Shown here one piece after another: positions 28,907-40,029 of a stretch of 64,000 nucleotides of DNA (within the stretch, counting starts at the first letter, position 1; the number at the start of each line of letters is the position of its first letter). The position numbers and the translations under genes are program-made. A model generated the notes under the pieces. That model ran no database searches, was not told the DNA's origin, and was given only the letters and a program-made list of their open reading frames with translations. Source of the stretch: Corynebacterium sp. sy039 (GTDB lineage: Bacteria > Actinomycetota > Actinomycetes > Mycobacteriales > Mycobacteriaceae); assembly GCF_007904105.1 (NCBI RefSeq), contig NZ_CP042325.1, positions 806,001 through 870,000 on the forward strand, in the 5' to 3' direction.

Positions 28907-29725
28907 ATGCATACAGCGAGCCGTGAGGCACTAGCTCAGGTTTCTTCCCATATTGATACTGCATTGCAGGGGAATGAAAATGCTGTAGCTATTGCCGCCC
29001 AGACTGGCGCTGAGCTTTTTGATGTTGTTGATGTTTTGGAAGGCGATCGTCGTTTACGCATTGCCGTTGCAGATTCATCACGCATAGCTCAGCAACGTTC
29101 GGGTCTCATCTCTGCTGTGTTTGCCGGTAAAGTCTCACAGACTACTCTTGAAGTGCTCATCACTGCAGCAAGTCTCGAGTGGTCTACTCCTCGCGAGTTC
29201 CGTGCTGGTTTGGTCGAATTAGGTCGCCATGCACTATTGCGATCAGCAGAAGTTCAAGGGCAGATTGGGCAAGTAGAAGAAGAGCTCTTCCGTTTGTCTC
29301 GTCTCTTGGGCAAAGAAGCACAATTGACTCTTCTGCTTGATGATCGCAGCGCAGATCCACAACGAAAGAGTGCGTTATTTGCAAGTGTTCTTTATGGCAA
29401 GGTTACTGCGGTAACTGAAGCACTTGCTTTGCAGGTAACGCGTCGCACTGAGCACAATGTTATTGATGATATCAATGCATTATCGAAGAAAGCTGCTGCA
29501 TTGCAGGGGCGCGATGTTGCTTTTGTGGTGTCTGCTACAGAACTCAGTGGTGCACAAAATGACTCATTGGCGAATAAGCTAGAGCAGATTTATGGTCGTG
29601 CGATGAACATCCACTCTGAGGTTGATCCCAGCCTCCTCGGTGGCATGATTATCCGAGTTGGCGATGAAGTAATAGATGGATCAACTTCTGGAAAGATTGA
29701 ACGTCTACGTGCGAATTTTGTCTAA
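28907..29725 (+). CDS. atpH: ATP synthase F1 subunit delta
   Basis: 272-residue OSCP/delta subunit linking F1 to the b stalk, of the long form seen in corynebacteria. The C-terminal OSCP hallmark is VDPSLLGGMIIRVGDEVIDGS. ATG 28907 (MHTASREAL) is preferred because homologues begin with a similar M-x-A-S-R-E; a GTG at 28898 that overlaps the atpF stop would add three residues. AGGAAA upstream can serve either start. Confidence 0.93.
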   Translation: MHTASREALAQVSSHIDTALQGNENAVAIAAQTGAELFDVVDVLEGDRRLRIAVADSSRIAQQRSGLISAVFAGKVSQTTLEVLITAASLEWSTPREFRAGLVELGRHALLRSAEVQGQIGQVEEELFRLSRLLGKEAQLTLLLDDRSADPQRKSALFASVLYGKVTAVTEALALQVTRRTEHNVIDDINALSKKAAALQGRDVAFVVSATELSGAQNDSLANKLEQIYGRAMNIHSEVDPSLLGGMIIRVGDEVIDGSTSGKIERLRANFV

Positions 29726-29790
29726 CACGACAACACACTAATAGTTAAGAATAGAAATTGCTGGAAGAAACAACCGAGAGCAGGAAGAAC

Positions 29791-31419
29791 ATGGCGGAGC
29801 TTACGATCTCCTCCGACGAGATCCGTAGCGCGATTGCGAACTACACCTCGAGCTACTCCGCGGAGGCCTCCCGTGAGGAGGTTGGCGTGGTGATTTCGGC
29901 AGCCGATGGTATTGCCCAGGTATCTGGCCTTCCATCTGTTATGGCGAATGAGCTGCTTGAGTTCCCAGGTGGCGTAATTGGCGTCGCTCAGAACCTCGAT
30001 ACCGATCGCGTTGGTGTCGTAGTCTTGGGCAACTATGAAAGCCTTAAAGAAGGCGATGAAGTTAAGCGGACTGGAGAAGTCCTTTCGATTCCGGTCGGGG
30101 ATAATTTCCTTGGTCGTGTTATCAACCCTTTGGGTCAGGTCATTGACGGGCTTGGTGCTGTTGAAGCTGAAGAAAACCGTGTGCTTGAGTTGCAGGCACC
30201 AACTGTTTTGCAGCGTCAGCCAGTGGAAGAGCCAATGCAGACCGGTATCAAAGCTATTGACGCAATGACCCCTATTGGTCGTGGTCAGCGTCAGTTGATC
30301 ATTGGTGACCGTAAGACTGGTAAGACTGCTGTATGCATCGATACCATCTTGAACCAGAAGGCTAACTGGGAGTCTGGCGACAAGAACAAACAAGTTCGTT
30401 GTATTTATGTTGCTATTGGTCAAAAAGGCTCAACAATTGCCGCTGTCCGTAAAACCCTAGAAGAGCATGGTGCATTGGAGTACACCACAATTGTGGCAGC
30501 ACCTGCTTCTGATTCTGCTGGTTTCAAGTGGCTTGCGCCTTTCGCAGGTGCAGCATTGGGACAGCACTGGATGTACCAGGGCAATCACGTATTGGTCATC
30601 TATGATGATTTGACTAAGCAGGCTGAGGCATACCGTGCTATCTCCTTGCTTCTTCGTCGCCCACCAGGACGTGAAGCATACCCAGGTGACGTTTTCTACT
30701 TGCACTCTCGTTTGCTAGAACGTGCAGCTAAGCTCTCCGACGATATGGGAGCTGGTTCTATGACCGCGCTGCCAATCATTGAAACCAAAGCGAACGACGT
30801 ATCTGCCTTCATTCCTACCAACGTAATTTCTATTACTGATGGTCAGGTATTCCTTGAGTCCGATCTCTTTAACCAGGGTGTTCGTCCTGCGATTAACGTT
30901 GGTGTGTCGGTTTCTCGTGTTGGTGGTGCTGCACAGACAAAGGGCATGAAGAAAGTTTCTGGTTCCTTGCGTCTTGATCTTGCTGCATATCGTGATCTTG
31001 AGGCTTTCGCTACTTTCGCGTCTGACCTTGATCCTGCGTCGAAAGCTCAGCTTGATCGTGGTGCTCGTCTCGTGGAATTGCTCAAGCAATCTGAGAACTC
31101 ACCACAGACTGTTGAACATCAAATTGTGTCAATCTGGCTTGCTGGTAATGGACACTTCGATTCTGTTCCCGTCGAAGACATCCGTCGCTTTGAGTCAGAG
31201 TTGATTGAGAATCTTCACTCCACAACACCTGAAGTTTTCGAGCAAATCGCTGGTGGTGCACAGCTTTCTGAGGACTCTCAGAATGCTCTGGTTGCTGCTA
31301 CCGATAAGTTCAAGCGTTCTTTCCAGACCACTGATGGCACTGTTGTTATCAATGAACCTGAGGTTGATGCGCTTGCTGCAGGTGACGTACAAAAGAACCA
31401 GCTAAAGGTGAAGAAGTAA
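29791..31419 (+). CDS. atpA: ATP synthase F1 subunit alpha
   Basis: 542-residue non-catalytic nucleotide-binding subunit of F1. The P-loop is GDRKTGKTA near residue 171; the region [20 protein letters not shown] and the C-terminal helical domain are intact. ATG 29791 has AGGAAG a few bases upstream; an upstream TTG at 29758 is rejected. The first ~60 codons are richer in C/G-ending codons than neighbouring genes, as also in atpD, consistent with strong expression or with local sequence divergence. Confidence 0.97.
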   Translation: MAELTISSDEIRSAIANYTSSYSAEASREEVGVVISAADGIAQVSGLPSVMANELLEFPGGVIGVAQNLDTDRVGVVVLGNYESLKEGDEVKRTGEVLSIPVGDNFLGRVINPLGQVIDGLGAVEAEENRVLELQAPTVLQRQPVEEPMQTGIKAIDAMTPIGRGQRQLIIGDRKTGKTAVCIDTILNQKANWESGDKNKQVRCIYVAIGQKGSTIAAVRKTLEEHGALEYTTIVAAPASDSAGFKWLAPFAGAALGQHWMYQGNHVLVIYDDLTKQAEAYRAISLLLRRPPGREAYPGDVFYLHSRLLERAAKLSDDMGAGSMTALPIIETKANDVSAFIPTNVISITDGQVFLESDLFNQGVRPAINVGVSVSRVGGAAQTKGMKKVSGSLRLDLAAYRDLEAFATFASDLDPASKAQLDRGARLVELLKQSENSPQTVEHQIVSIWLAGNGHFDSVPVEDIRRFESELIENLHSTTPEVFEQIAGGAQLSEDSQNALVAATDKFKRSFQTTDGTVVINEPEVDALAAGDVQKNQLKVKK

Positions 31420-31476
31420 AGTTTTAAGACTTTATTTTAGAGCCATCAATTAGGAAAGAAGGGAGGCGAAAGATCC

Positions 31477-32460
31477 ATGGCAAATCTTCGAGAATTGCGT
31501 GACCGAATTAAATCGGTGAACTCAACAAAGAAGATTACTAAAGCGCAAGAGCTTATTGCGACATCTCGCATTACTAAAGCGCAGGCACGGGTCGAGGCTT
31601 CATTGCCTTACGCCACCGAGATCCACAATGTGATGGAGCGTTTGGCCTCAGCTAGTTCTTTGGATCATCCGATGCTACGTGAACGAGAAGGCGGTAACCG
31701 CGCAGCTATTCTTGTAGTATCGAGTGATCGCGGCATGGCTGGTGGGTACAACTACAATGTCTTCAAGAAAGCTGCTGAGTTGCAGAAATTGCTTGAAGAA
31801 ACCGGCTATGAGGTTGTCCGCTACGTCACAGGAAATAAGGGAGTTGCTTATTATAAGTTCCGCGGCGAAGAAGTCGCAGGTGCTTGGACAGGTTTCTCCC
31901 AGGATCCGACGTGGAGTGGTACTCACGACGTTCGCCATCATCTCATTGATGGATTCACTGCAACGTCTGAGGGAACCACACAGTGGTGCGAGGGCTTAAC
32001 TGCTGAAGAAGGAAACGGCATTAAAGGCTTTGACCAAGTTCATGTGGTCTACACTGAGTTTGAGTCAATGCTTACCCAAACCCCTCGTGCTTTCCAACTG
32101 CTGCCCATCGAACCAGTTATTGAGACGAGCGATCACACAGATAGTGCAATCGATCGTCACGATAAGACATCTGGTACACCAGAGTCAGATGTAGAGTTTG
32201 AGCCTGATGCGGATACTTTGTTGTCTGCATTATTGCCACAGTATGTATCCCGCAGCTTGTATGCAATGTTCTTAGAAGCATCTGCTTCGGAATCTGCATC
32301 TCGTCGTAATGCGATGAAATCTGCGACCGATAATGCTACTGCATTGGTTAAGGATCTTTCACGTGTGGCTAACCAGGCTCGTCAGGCACAAATTACCCAG
32401 GAAATCACAGAGATTGTCGGTGGCGCTGGTGCGCTCGCCGAAAGCGCAGAAAGTGACTAG
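31477..32460 (+). CDS. atpG: ATP synthase F1 subunit gamma
   Basis: 327-residue central shaft of F1. The N-terminal coiled coil starts ANLRELRDRIKSVNSTKKIT and the C-terminal helix carries SRRNAMKSATDNA. A ~40-residue acidic insertion around residues 215-250 (rich in D, E, T) is seen in actinobacterial gamma subunits. GGGAGG precedes ATG 31477, and atpD begins 3 nt after the stop. Confidence 0.96.
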   Translation: MANLRELRDRIKSVNSTKKITKAQELIATSRITKAQARVEASLPYATEIHNVMERLASASSLDHPMLREREGGNRAAILVVSSDRGMAGGYNYNVFKKAAELQKLLEETGYEVVRYVTGNKGVAYYKFRGEEVAGAWTGFSQDPTWSGTHDVRHHLIDGFTATSEGTTQWCEGLTAEEGNGIKGFDQVHVVYTEFESMLTQTPRAFQLLPIEPVIETSDHTDSAIDRHDKTSGTPESDVEFEPDADTLLSALLPQYVSRSLYAMFLEASASESASRRNAMKSATDNATALVKDLSRVANQARQAQITQEITEIVGGAGALAESAESD

Positions 32461-33909
<1,449 letters not shown>

Positions 33910-33922
33910 GGGAGGAACGGAC

Positions 33923-34294
33923 ATGGCTGACATCACCGTTGAAATAGTCTCTGTGGAACGTGTGTTGTGGAGCGGACACGCTAGCATTGTTACCGCACAA
34001 ACCACAGAAGGCGAACTCGGCGTGCAGCCTGGTCACGTGCCATTTCTAGGGCAACTAGCCGAAAATGGCATTGTGACGGTTACTCCTGTGGATGGCAGCA
34101 AACTTGTTGCTGCTGTTCAAGGTGGCTTCATCTCTGTTTCTGCAGATAAAATCACTGTGCTTGCCGAATACGCTATTTGGTCTAATGAGGTTGACACCAC
34201 ATCAGCAGAAGCGAATTTGCAGTCTAGTGATGCACTATCTAAAGCTCGTGCTGAAGCTGAACTAAAAGCTGTCCGTCGAAGCGCAGGAGTATAA
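33923..34294 (+). CDS. atpC: ATP synthase F1 subunit epsilon
   Basis: 123-residue epsilon subunit: an N-terminal beta-sandwich ([31 protein letters not shown]) and a short C-terminal helix. Ribosome-binding site GGGGAGG before ATG 33923. Last gene of the operon, followed by a strong terminator. Confidence 0.95.
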   Translation: MADITVEIVSVERVLWSGHASIVTAQTTEGELGVQPGHVPFLGQLAENGIVTVTPVDGSKLVAAVQGGFISVSADKITVLAEYAIWSNEVDTTSAEANLQSSDALSKARAEAELKAVRRSAGV

Positions 34295-34331
34295 CCTACA
34301 CCTGCGACAGTGTTCACGTAGTTCATGTATT

Positions 34332-34376
34332 GGCGGCATGATTTCTCTTATGGGAGTCATGCCGCCTTTGCTTTTT
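34332..34376 (+). terminator. Intrinsic terminator of the atp operon
   Basis: Perfect 10-bp GC-rich stem GGCGGCATGA (34332-34341) / TCATGCCGCC (34357-34366) with a 15-nt loop, followed by TTTGCTTTTT. Confidence 0.9.
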
Positions 34377-34515
34377 CAGGTCATTCTAGCTGGATAGTGA
34401 TACGTTCCACATTTTTAGAAAGTAATTCTGTTTTTTAGAAGGCGAAGTAGTATTATGGATTAAAATCTGAACACATCACCCATCAGTCCCTCTGTGTTAA
34501 GGATGCGTTTCGCCT

Positions 34516-34977
34516 GTGAAGTACGTATTTATTGCATTGGGTATTATCGCCCTATTTTTTGTAGTATTTGCCGCATGGCGTTTCTTAACTTTGCGTTCTA
34601 AAGGTACACCAGTTATTTTGCGTCGCCTTCCTGCCACTGGTACGCATGGCTGGCGTCATGGTCTTTTTCGCTATCATGGGGATAGCTTGCACTATTTCAT
34701 GTTGCGCTCTATCGCACCGCTAGCAGATATGCTTTTTGAGCGTACGCATGTAGTTATTAAGGGTCATCGTGATGTAACTAATCGTGAGGACTCTTTTTTA
34801 TTTGGTGATAAAATTGTTCAGTTTTCACACCACGGACAAGACTATGAATTAGTATGCAGTCCCCATGCAGAAATGGCTTTCACCGCTTGGGTAGAGGCGG
34901 CACCCAGTTCGCGTATGGATAAAATGAATCCTAAAGATTTACTTCGTAGAATCGGTAAAGATAATACGCAAAAGTAA
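34516..34977 (+). CDS. DUF2550 membrane protein
   Basis: 153 residues with one N-terminal transmembrane helix (about residues 3-24, VFIALGIIALFFVVFAAW) and a cytoplasmic or extracytoplasmic domain with RYHGDSLHYF. It occupies the conserved place of the DUF2550 protein behind atpC in Corynebacteriales. The function is unknown. GTG start; the 140 bp before it hold AT-rich repeats (TTTTTAGAA twice) and a likely -10 near TATTAT/TAAAAT around 34451-34465. Confidence 0.85.
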   Translation: MKYVFIALGIIALFFVVFAAWRFLTLRSKGTPVILRRLPATGTHGWRHGLFRYHGDSLHYFMLRSIAPLADMLFERTHVVIKGHRDVTNREDSFLFGDKIVQFSHHGQDYELVCSPHAEMAFTAWVEAAPSSRMDKMNPKDLLRRIGKDNTQK

Positions 34978-35039
34978 TCCTGTGCCAAGTTCAGCGTGGG
35001 GTGCGCTATATTTGCTTATCTGCAGTTAAGGTCTAAAGA

Positions 35040-35762
35040 ATGCGTTTAGTCATTGCTCGTTGTTCAGTGGATTATGTCGGTCGTCTTGAAGCACACCTGC
35101 CGATGGCTGATCGGCTTATCATGATTAAAGCTGATGGTTCAGTTTCAATCCATGCAGATGATCGTGCGTATAAACCACTCAACTGGATGACACCGCCATG
35201 TACTCTCACAGAAACAGAAGTACCAGTAGCAGAGCTTGAAGATGCACAAGTAAAAGCACAGATGGACGCGCAGACAACGGTGGCATTATGGATCGTAGAA
35301 AATAAAAAAGGTGAGCAGCTAAGAATCACAGTTGAAGCCATCCACTCTGATTTGTCTTACAATCTTGGTGAAGATCCTGGATTGATTAAAGACGGCGTCG
35401 AGGCGCATTTACAAGAATTATTAGCCGAGCATATTGATACTTTAGGGGAAGGGCATTCGCTTATTCGACGTGAATATCCCACTGCTATCGGACCAGTAGA
35501 CATTTTGTGCCGCAATGAGCAAGGGCAGACTGTAGCGGTCGAGATTAAACGACGTGGTGGTATTGATGGCGTTGAGCAGCTTTCTCGTTATCTAGAACTA
35601 TTAAACAGAGATGAGCTATTGGCTCCAGTGCAGGGAGTGTTTGCTGCGCAAGAAATTAAACCGCAGGCACGTACTTTGGCCAATGACCGAGGGATTCGCT
35701 GCGTCACTCTTGATTATGATGCGCTCCGTGGCATTGAGTCTACGGAATTGCGTTTGTTCTAA
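35040..35762 (+). CDS. nucS: Mismatch-specific endonuclease NucS (EndoMS)
   Basis: 240-residue nuclease that cleaves both strands at G-T, G-G and T-T mismatches and gives MutSL-independent mismatch repair in actinobacteria. The N-terminal domain carries [19 protein letters not shown]; the C-terminal RecB-like nuclease domain has GPVDILCRN and VAVEIKRRG with catalytic D and ExK (about residues 160-180). ATG 35040 is preceded by TAAGGT ending 7 nt upstream, which could be read either as a leaderless -10 or as an AAGG ribosome-binding site. Confidence 0.95.
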   Translation: MRLVIARCSVDYVGRLEAHLPMADRLIMIKADGSVSIHADDRAYKPLNWMTPPCTLTETEVPVAELEDAQVKAQMDAQTTVALWIVENKKGEQLRITVEAIHSDLSYNLGEDPGLIKDGVEAHLQELLAEHIDTLGEGHSLIRREYPTAIGPVDILCRNEQGQTVAVEIKRRGGIDGVEQLSRYLELLNRDELLAPVQGVFAAQEIKPQARTLANDRGIRCVTLDYDALRGIESTELRLF

Positions 35763-35764
35763 TC

Positions 35765-36049
35765 ATGGGAAGAAAGAATAGGCGAGCGCCGTCGAAGCAG
35801 CCGTCTCGTCCTCTCGACGCTGCTACCTTGTGGGGTACGCAAAGCATGGAAGGACCTGCATGGACGCAGGGCGAAATTTACCATGTGCGAAGGATGAGTG
35901 CTTCTGCTGCAACCAAAAGATATATTTGCCCAGGGTGCAACCAAGATATTATGCCAGCGGTGGCGCATATTGTGGCGTGGCCTCGTGATTATGGGCGCGG
36001 AATAGAAGATCGCCGTCACTGGCACACTGGATGCTGGCAACGGCGGTAG
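35765..36049 (+). CDS. Small Cys/His protein behind nucS
   Basis: 94 residues, very basic N-terminus (GRKNRRAPSKQPSR), then YICPGCNQDI, HIVAW and a C-terminal HWHTGCW. The CxxC with the later H, H and C resembles a compact zinc-binding or HNH-like core. Homologues in Corynebacteriales are often labelled ATP/GTP-binding protein without visible motifs for it. It starts 2 nt after the nucS stop, so it is co-transcribed and perhaps functionally linked to nucS (inference). Confidence 0.75.
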   Translation: MGRKNRRAPSKQPSRPLDAATLWGTQSMEGPAWTQGEIYHVRRMSASAATKRYICPGCNQDIMPAVAHIVAWPRDYGRGIEDRRHWHTGCWQRR

Positions 36050-36058
36050 TCTTGAAAA

Positions 36059-36514
36059 TTACTGGATGGGTTGTGTGAGCTCTAGCAGGACACCACCTGC
36101 ATCTTTGGGATGTACAAAGTTAATTTTTGCCCCTCCGGTACCAATTTTAGGTTCCGGATAGAGCAAACGAATACCTTGGTCGGTTAAATGTTTGCTCAGC
36201 GCCACAATATCATTGGTGCGCAAGCACATTTGCTGTAATCCTGGCCCTTTTTTGTCGAGAAACTTTGCAATGGTTGATTCCTCATTGAGTGGGGCAAGCA
36301 GCTGGATCATTCCATCAGTGGTGCCGAGATTTTTAGGACCAATCATTGCTTCTACAACGCCTTGTTCCTCATTGGTTTCTTGGTGATGGTTTACCCAACC
36401 AAATGCAGAGCGATAGAATTCCACAGCAGCGTCGAGATCAGCAACTGCAATACCTACATGGTCAAGGCAATCAACAAGTTCGTGGGGGATAGTGATATCA
36501 GAAAAAGAACTCAT
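36059..36514 (-). CDS. mce: Methylmalonyl-CoA epimerase
   Basis: 151-residue vicinal-oxygen-chelate protein that interconverts (S)- and (R)-methylmalonyl-CoA in propionate metabolism. Metal-binding residues are suggested by DHVGIAV (H19), KGPGLQQMCLR and the C-terminal VLLELTQ Glu. Single gene, convergent with the nucS unit. Leaderless -10 TAGACT upstream. Confidence 0.9.
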   Translation of the reverse strand: MSSFSDITIPHELVDCLDHVGIAVADLDAAVEFYRSAFGWVNHHQETNEEQGVVEAMIGPKNLGTTDGMIQLLAPLNEESTIAKFLDKKGPGLQQMCLRTNDIVALSKHLTDQGIRLLYPEPKIGTGGAKINFVHPKDAGGVLLELTQPIQ

Positions 36515-36522
36515 GGTTATGT

Positions 36523-36528
36523 AGTCTA
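36523..36528 (-). promoter_or_regulatory. -10 element of mce
   Basis: On the minus strand TAGACT ends 8 nt before ATG 36514, without a ribosome-binding site. Confidence 0.5.
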
Positions 36529-36563
36529 ATAGGTAACGATGAACTTAGGCAGGTACTTTTATC

Positions 36564-36869
36564 ATGATTATTGCTTTTTCTGTTGCTCCTACCGAGGTAG
36601 CTAATGCACAAGCCGAAATGGCAGATATCGTCGCGGCAGCCATTAAGGTGGTACGAGAATCTGGACTTCCTAATGAGACAAATGCCATGTTTACCCTCAT
36701 TGAAGGCGAATGGGAGGAAGTCATGGCAGTGGTAAAGAAAGCAACAGATGTGGTTCTTGAACTTTCTCCGCGTGCATCTTTAGTGATTAAGGCAGATATT
36801 CGTCCCGGGTATAGTGGACAGCTAAAGTCAAAAGTAGAATCAGTTGAGCGTCGTTTAGCTCAAGAATAA
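36564..36869 (+). CDS. Thiamine-binding protein, MTH1187/YkoF family
   Basis: 101-residue ferredoxin-like protein of the DUF77 family. The typical start IIAFSVAPTEVA, the middle ETNAMFTLIEGEWEEVM and the KADIRPGYSG segment with C-terminal helix match this family, some members of which bind thiamine. The ligand here is inference from family. Ribosome-binding site AGGCAGG; cnoX-like gene 17 nt downstream, so probably co-transcribed. Confidence 0.85.
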   Translation: MIIAFSVAPTEVANAQAEMADIVAAAIKVVRESGLPNETNAMFTLIEGEWEEVMAVVKKATDVVLELSPRASLVIKADIRPGYSGQLKSKVESVERRLAQE

Positions 36870-36886
36870 CAAGAGAAGGAAGAGCA

Positions 36887-37783
36887 ATGACTACTCCACA
36901 GCGTTTTGTCGCTGGCGCAATAGATTTAGCTGAAGTAAAGGCACGAGCGGAACAACGTGCACAAGCGCTGGCACAACCTGCAACATCTCAACCAGCAGCC
37001 ACAGTTACATTAACTATGGACAATGTTGAGCAAGAGCTGATTAAGCGCTCTGCTGAAGTGCCGGTGGTCGTGCTGATCGGTACGCCGCGCAGCCCTGATT
37101 CAGAACAACTCAAAGCTGATTTATCTGCGCTGGCACAAGAGGCTGCACTGCAGTTTATTTTTGGCTATATCGACGCTGATGCCACTCCTGAGGTTGCTCG
37201 TATGTTTGGCATCCAAGGCTTGCCGACGGTTGTCGCCATTGCTGCTGGGCAGCCTATTGCTAATTTCGAGGGTGGGCAACCGCGCCAAGCACTAGAGCAA
37301 TGGATCAATGCGGTTATCAAGGCTGTCGCTGGGCAATTAACTGGTTTAGCTCAACAAGAAACACCCGAAGATCCTCAATTTGCTGCGGCTACTCAGGCGC
37401 TTAACAATGGTGATTTCCTTGCAGCAATTGAGGTCTACGACACGATCTTGGCAAAAGAGCCTAAGAATCAGCAGGCGCTTCAAGCTCGTGATAACGCAAA
37501 ATTCCTCTATCGGTTGCAGCAGAATAAGGATCAGCCAGATCCCATTGCCTATGCGCGTATGCATCCCGACGATATCGATGCGGCATTCCAAGCAGCTGAT
37601 GCATATATTGCGGCTTCGCAACCTGAAGAAGCCTTCTCTTTGCTACTTGATTTATTAGAGACAAAGACCGGAGATGATAAGGCCACGATCAAAGATCGTC
37701 TGGTGGAATTATTTGCGCTTTATGAGGCTCATGATCCTCGAGTGCTCAAAGCACGAGCCCGAATGGCTAGTGCTCTATTCTAA
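36887..37783 (+). CDS. CnoX-like co-chaperone: thioredoxin fold plus TPR
   Basis: 298 residues. A thioredoxin-like domain at ~45-150 (VPVVVLIGTPRSPDSEQLK, FGYIDADATPEVARMFGIQGLPTVVA) is followed by YbbN-type TPR helices. The active-site CxxC is replaced by TPRSPDS without cysteine, so it cannot act as a redox enzyme; it should be a holdase or chaperone partner like the YbbN/CnoX family. AAGGAAGAG ribosome-binding site before ATG 36887. It is the usual actinobacterial neighbour of glgB. Confidence 0.85.
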   Translation: MTTPQRFVAGAIDLAEVKARAEQRAQALAQPATSQPAATVTLTMDNVEQELIKRSAEVPVVVLIGTPRSPDSEQLKADLSALAQEAALQFIFGYIDADATPEVARMFGIQGLPTVVAIAAGQPIANFEGGQPRQALEQWINAVIKAVAGQLTGLAQQETPEDPQFAAATQALNNGDFLAAIEVYDTILAKEPKNQQALQARDNAKFLYRLQQNKDQPDPIAYARMHPDDIDAAFQAADAYIAASQPEEAFSLLLDLLETKTGDDKATIKDRLVELFALYEAHDPRVLKARARMASALF

Positions 37784-37805
37784 TGAGGTCACCATACCGG
37801 GAATC

Positions 37806-39992
37806 TCAGCCTGCCCAGCGATAGAGCTGCGCGCTCATTGCTGGGATATGCAGATTGACAGAGTAGGGATAATTATCCCATTCTTTGCCACTGCACACCG
37901 TGCTCGGCAGCAGATTATTTGCCCCTTGGTAGATCCCTGCATCACTATTAAATACGCATTCCCAGGTACCAGCCTCGGGAACGCCAAGGCGATAATGAGT
38001 ATGGCTGACACCGCTAAAATTAAAGACGCACAGCATTTTTTCTCCAGTGGCGCTATAGCGAATAAACGCCAGGATATTATGCTGCGCTTCATCTGCTTTC
38101 ACCCAGCTAAACCCCGATTCTTCATTGTCGAGGCTAAAAAGTTCAGGGCTGCGTCGATAAAGCATATTGAGGTCATGGGTTAAACGGCTAATACCAGCGT
38201 GATAGTGATCTTCTTGGTTAATATCCTCCCAGTCTAAGCTGCGGTCATGAGCCCATTCTCTTTCTTGCCCAAACTCCTGACCTTGGAAGAGCAGTTTTTT
38301 CCCGGGATGAGCATACATATAGGTAAGCAAAGCACGTAGACCAGCTGCTTTATTCCACTTGTCACCTGGAATTTTTCTCCATAGTGAACCTTTACCATGT
38401 ACTACTTCATCGTGACTGAACGGAAGAATGAATTTTTCTGAATACGCATATACCAGCGAAAAAGTGATTTTGTTATGGTGATATTGGCGGTGAATGGGAT
38501 CTTCCTGGAAATAGGCCAAGGTATCATTCATCCACCCCATATTCCATTTCATCGAAAAACCTAATCCGCCCTGCGTCGTAGGAGAGGTAACTCCTGGCCA
38601 GGAAGTCGATTCCTCAGCAATAGTGAGTACCCCACGATGATGTTTATGCACAGTGGCGTTGAGTTCTTGCAAAAATTGCACTGCTTCTATGTGCTCTCTG
38701 CCTCCGTATTCATTGGGCAACCATTCGTTTTCGCCTCGTGAATAGTCCAAATAGAGCATTGACGCTACCGCATCGACGCGCAGTCCATCGATATGGAACT
38801 CTTCACACCAATAGAGCGCATTGGCAATAAGGAAATTGCGTACGTGATTCAGACCATAATTAAAGACAAAAGTTCCCCAATCCTTTTGCTCACCACGTCG
38901 CCAGTCTGGATGCTCATAGAGAGCTTGACCATCAAAGCGTCCTAGGGCAAAGGAATCTTTAGGGAAATGCGCTGGAACCCAGTCCATAATGACACCAATA
39001 CCGGCATTGTGGAAGGCGTCGATAAGCGCTTTAAGCTCATTTGGGCTCCCCCAAGCAGAGTAGGGCGCATAATAACCAGACACCTGATACCCCCACGAAC
39101 CGCCGAAAGGATGCTGTGCTACTGGCAAAAATTCAACGTGCGTATAGCCCATTGTGTGGACATAATCGACTAATTCAGTGGCAAGGTCATGATAGCTACG
39201 TCCTTGTTTCCAAGAACCAAGGTGAACCTCGTAAATACTCATGGGTGCATTATCTGCGCAGTAGTGTTTGCGCTGTTCAAGCCAAGCAGCATCCTGCCAT
39301 TGGTAGTTTGTTCCAGACACAATCGACGCTGTCTCTGGTGGTTTTTGCGCCAGCTGAGCTAACGGATCTGCTTTATCTAAGCGAGTGCCATCAGCAGTAT
39401 AGATAGCATATTTATACACTGCACCTGCGCTTACTGTGGGAATGAAAATTTCCCACACGCCTGAATCTCCAAGGAGACGCATAGGATGTTGATCAGGGTT
39501 CCAACCATTAAAATCCCCAATGACAGCAACACCAGCGGCATGAGGCGCCCATACTGCAAAAGACGTACCAGAAACCTGACCGAGTTCTGTGGTGTACTCG
39601 CGCACATGGGCACCAAGAACCTCCCACAGACGTTCATGCCGCCCCTCGCCAATAAGATGCAAGTCCAGCTCGCCTAGAGTGGGCGAAAAAGAGTAAGGAT
39701 CTGCACATTCTGCGACAAGCCCACTAGCCCAGGTGATGTGCAAGCGATAATCACTATCAGCAGGCTGTGCGACGATAGCTCCAAAGAAATCATGATCGAG
39801 TTTTTCTAAGGGAAAACTGCGTTGTCCACAGTGCAGTTCTACCTTTTGCGCCCCAATACACCGAGTGAGAAAACGGCTATGACTCGCGTCAAGAGTATGC
39901 AAGCCATAAATTGCGTGTGGATCAGTGCAAGCATGAGTGAGCAGAGAATACTCATCATGGTGGTGTAGCTGTAGTGAAGAAAAAGTAGACAT
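37806..39992 (-). CDS. glgB: 1,4-alpha-glucan branching enzyme
   Basis: 728-residue GH13 enzyme that makes alpha-1,6 branches in glycogen. An N-terminal carbohydrate-binding/CBM48 part (FAVWAPHAAGVAVIGDFNGW) precedes the TIM barrel; the catalytic Asp is in GLRVDAVASMLY near residue 403, the Glu in TIAEESTSW near 455 and the third acid near FSHDEVVHGKGS. It lies 37 bp behind glgE and is transcribed with it. No defect seen. Confidence 0.97.
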   Translation of the reverse strand: MSTFSSLQLHHHDEYSLLTHACTDPHAIYGLHTLDASHSRFLTRCIGAQKVELHCGQRSFPLEKLDHDFFGAIVAQPADSDYRLHITWASGLVAECADPYSFSPTLGELDLHLIGEGRHERLWEVLGAHVREYTTELGQVSGTSFAVWAPHAAGVAVIGDFNGWNPDQHPMRLLGDSGVWEIFIPTVSAGAVYKYAIYTADGTRLDKADPLAQLAQKPPETASIVSGTNYQWQDAAWLEQRKHYCADNAPMSIYEVHLGSWKQGRSYHDLATELVDYVHTMGYTHVEFLPVAQHPFGGSWGYQVSGYYAPYSAWGSPNELKALIDAFHNAGIGVIMDWVPAHFPKDSFALGRFDGQALYEHPDWRRGEQKDWGTFVFNYGLNHVRNFLIANALYWCEEFHIDGLRVDAVASMLYLDYSRGENEWLPNEYGGREHIEAVQFLQELNATVHKHHRGVLTIAEESTSWPGVTSPTTQGGLGFSMKWNMGWMNDTLAYFQEDPIHRQYHHNKITFSLVYAYSEKFILPFSHDEVVHGKGSLWRKIPGDKWNKAAGLRALLTYMYAHPGKKLLFQGQEFGQEREWAHDRSLDWEDINQEDHYHAGISRLTHDLNMLYRRSPELFSLDNEESGFSWVKADEAQHNILAFIRYSATGEKMLCVFNFSGVSHTHYRLGVPEAGTWECVFNSDAGIYQGANNLLPSTVCSGKEWDNYPYSVNLHIPAMSAQLYRWAG

Positions 39993-40029
39993 GAAAGGTT
40001 CCTAGGATCTAAAAACTATAGTCCGAGTA

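Noticed and set aside
29722..30423. 233-codon minus-strand frame opposite atpA
   Set aside because: Shadow of atpA codon use; no family resemblance.
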